From contig JAOUOK010000047.1 of NCBI GenBank assembly GCA_029880425.1, forward strand, positions 1 through 8,591: a DNA stretch of 8,591 bases, given 5' to 3'. The translations under genes were made by a program, and so were the position numbers. Below, in pieces: positions 7,372 through 8,591 of this stretch (positions are counted from its first letter, which is position 1; each line of letters opens with the position of its first letter). The stretch is from Gammaproteobacteria bacterium (GTDB lineage: Bacteria > Pseudomonadota > Gammaproteobacteria > UBA6429 > Thiohalophilaceae). Under the pieces are notes generated by a model. It had not been told where the DNA came from. It made no database searches and saw only the letters and a list, made by a program, of their open reading frames with translations.

Positions 7372-8591
7372 ATGGCAAAAAGAACTGATATTGAAAGTAT
7401 CCTGATCATTGGTGCCGGCCCGATTGTAATCGGCCAGGCCTGTGAGTTTGATTATTCTGGCGCACAAGCGTGTAAGGCATTAAAGGAAGAGGGTTACCGT
7501 GTAATCCTGGTGAACTCCAATCCTGCCACGATTATGACTGACCCGGAAATGGCAGATGCGACATATATCGAACCGATTCGCTGGCAGACTGTTGCTGAAA
7601 TTATTAGAAAAGAACGTCCTGATGCGGTGCTGCCAACGATGGGTGGTCAAACGGCATTGAACTGTGCACTCGATTTACATCGTGAAGGTGTATTAGAAGA
7701 ATACGGTGTGGAAATGATTGGTGCCGATCGTGAAGCGATTGATAAAGCCGAAGATCGAGATAAGTTCCGTTCAGCGATGCTGAAGATTGGTTTGGATATG
7801 CCTAAGGCCGCTGTTGCACACAGCATGGAAGAAGCCTTCCAGGTTCAGTCTCAAGTAGGTTTCCCGACAGTTATCCGTCCATCTTTCACCATGGGTGGAT
7901 CAGGTGGTGGTATTGCCTATAACAAAGAAGAATTTATTGAAATTTGTGAGCGTGGACTGGATCTTTCTCCAACAGATGAGTTGTTGATCGAAGAATCAAT
8001 CCTGGGCTGGAAAGAATATGAAATGGAAGTGGTGCGTGATCATAAAGATAACTGCATCATTATCTGTTCAATTGAAAATTTAGATCCTATGGGTGTCCAC
8101 ACCGGTGACTCTATTACCGTTGCTCCAGCGCAAACCTTAACGGATAAAGAATATCAAATCATGCGTGATGCTTCCTTAGCAGTATTACGTGAGATTGGTG
8201 TTGATACCGGTGGTTCAAATGTACAGTTTGCAATTAATCCAGAAAATGGTCGTATGATCATTATTGAAATGAACCCACGTGTATCACGTTCATCAGCATT
8301 AGCATCTAAAGCTACCGGTTTCCCGATTGCAAAAGTTGCGGCGAAACTTGCGGTGGGTTATACACTTGATGAATTACAAAATGATATAACAGGTGGTGCG
8401 ACACCGGCATCATTTGAACCAACTATCGATTATGTTGTAACGAAGATTCCTCGTTTTACATTTGAAAAATTTCCTAAAGCCGATAACCGCTTAACAACAC
8501 AAATGAAATCTGTGGGTGAAGTAATGGCAATGGGGCGCACGCAACAAGAGTCTTTGCAAAAAGCACTGCGTGGCCTGGAAATCGGTGTTGA
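7372..8591 (+). CDS. carB: Carbamoyl phosphate synthetase large subunit (5' part)
   Basis: CarB uses two ATP, bicarbonate and ammonia from CarA to make carbamoyl phosphate (family knowledge). The reading frame is open from the ATG to the window edge: 406 full codons of an expected roughly 1070, so this is the carboxyphosphate half only. The protein begins [20 protein letters not shown] and is collinear with E. coli CarB without gaps. It shows [24 protein letters not shown], the ATP-grasp loop [41 protein letters not shown], and the metal/ATP ligands Gln285, Glu299 and Asn301 in [11 protein letters not shown]. The SD is poor (AGGA at 7350-7353, 18 bases before the ATG), so coupling to carA termination is likely. 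The truncation is caused by the window end and is not a mutation. Confidence 0.98.
   Translation, partial: MAKRTDIESILIIGAGPIVIGQACEFDYSGAQACKALKEEGYRVILVNSNPATIMTDPEMADATYIEPIRWQTVAEIIRKERPDAVLPTMGGQTALNCALDLHREGVLEEYGVEMIGADREAIDKAEDRDKFRSAMLKIGLDMPKAAVAHSMEEAFQVQSQVGFPTVIRPSFTMGGSGGGIAYNKEEFIEICERGLDLSPTDELLIEESILGWKEYEMEVVRDHKDNCIIICSIENLDPMGVHTGDSITVAPAQTLTDKEYQIMRDASLAVLREIGVDTGGSNVQFAINPENGRMIIIEMNPRVSRSSALASKATGFPIAKVAAKLAVGYTLDELQNDITGGATPASFEPTIDYVVTKIPRFTFEKFPKADNRLTTQMKSVGEVMAMGRTQQESLQKALRGLEIGV

Overview
The window is a conserved housekeeping segment from a gammaproteobacterium. All seven genes lie on the + strand: hrcA, grpE, dnaK, dnaJ, dapB, carA and the first 406 codons of carB. 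The proteins read as close relatives of the E. coli and Pseudomonas versions. The order grpE-dnaK-dnaJ-dapB-carA-carB is typical of gammaproteobacteria, and hrcA in front of grpE narrows this to lineages that keep the HrcA repressor. Codon third positions lean towards A/T, which suggests a moderate to low GC genome. The genus cannot be fixed from this window.

Region 1 (1-5181) is the heat-shock module. It holds the HrcA repressor, the nucleotide exchange factor GrpE, the Hsp70 DnaK and its J-protein DnaJ. Two good matches to sigma-32 (RpoH) promoters precede grpE and dnaK, both with the same 13-base spacer. This suggests heat induction through RpoH even though an HrcA gene is present. No intact CIRCE operator was found. 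The 233-base dnaK-dnaJ gap holds a 102-base imperfect palindrome that looks like a dispersed intergenic repeat, a degenerate CIRCE-like dyad, and a terminator-like hairpin that could lower dnaJ expression relative to dnaK.

Region 2 (5182-6089) is dapB (lysine/diaminopimelate synthesis). It is preceded by an 8-bp dyad across the dnaJ stop codon and by a 9-bp-stem hairpin just before the dapB ribosome binding site.

Region 3 (6090-8591) is the carAB operon for carbamoyl phosphate synthetase, which feeds both pyrimidine and arginine synthesis. Its leader is the most interesting part of the window. A sigma-70 promoter with a perfect TATAAT is followed by a textbook intrinsic terminator and then, only 15 bases later, by a strong SD and a TTG start codon for carA. 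Transcripts from that promoter must read through the terminator to express carAB, so transcription attenuation is the natural inference.

No phage, IS element, CRISPR array, tRNA or rRNA was seen. No undescribed multi-gene system is present; the novelty is limited to intergenic regulatory structure.
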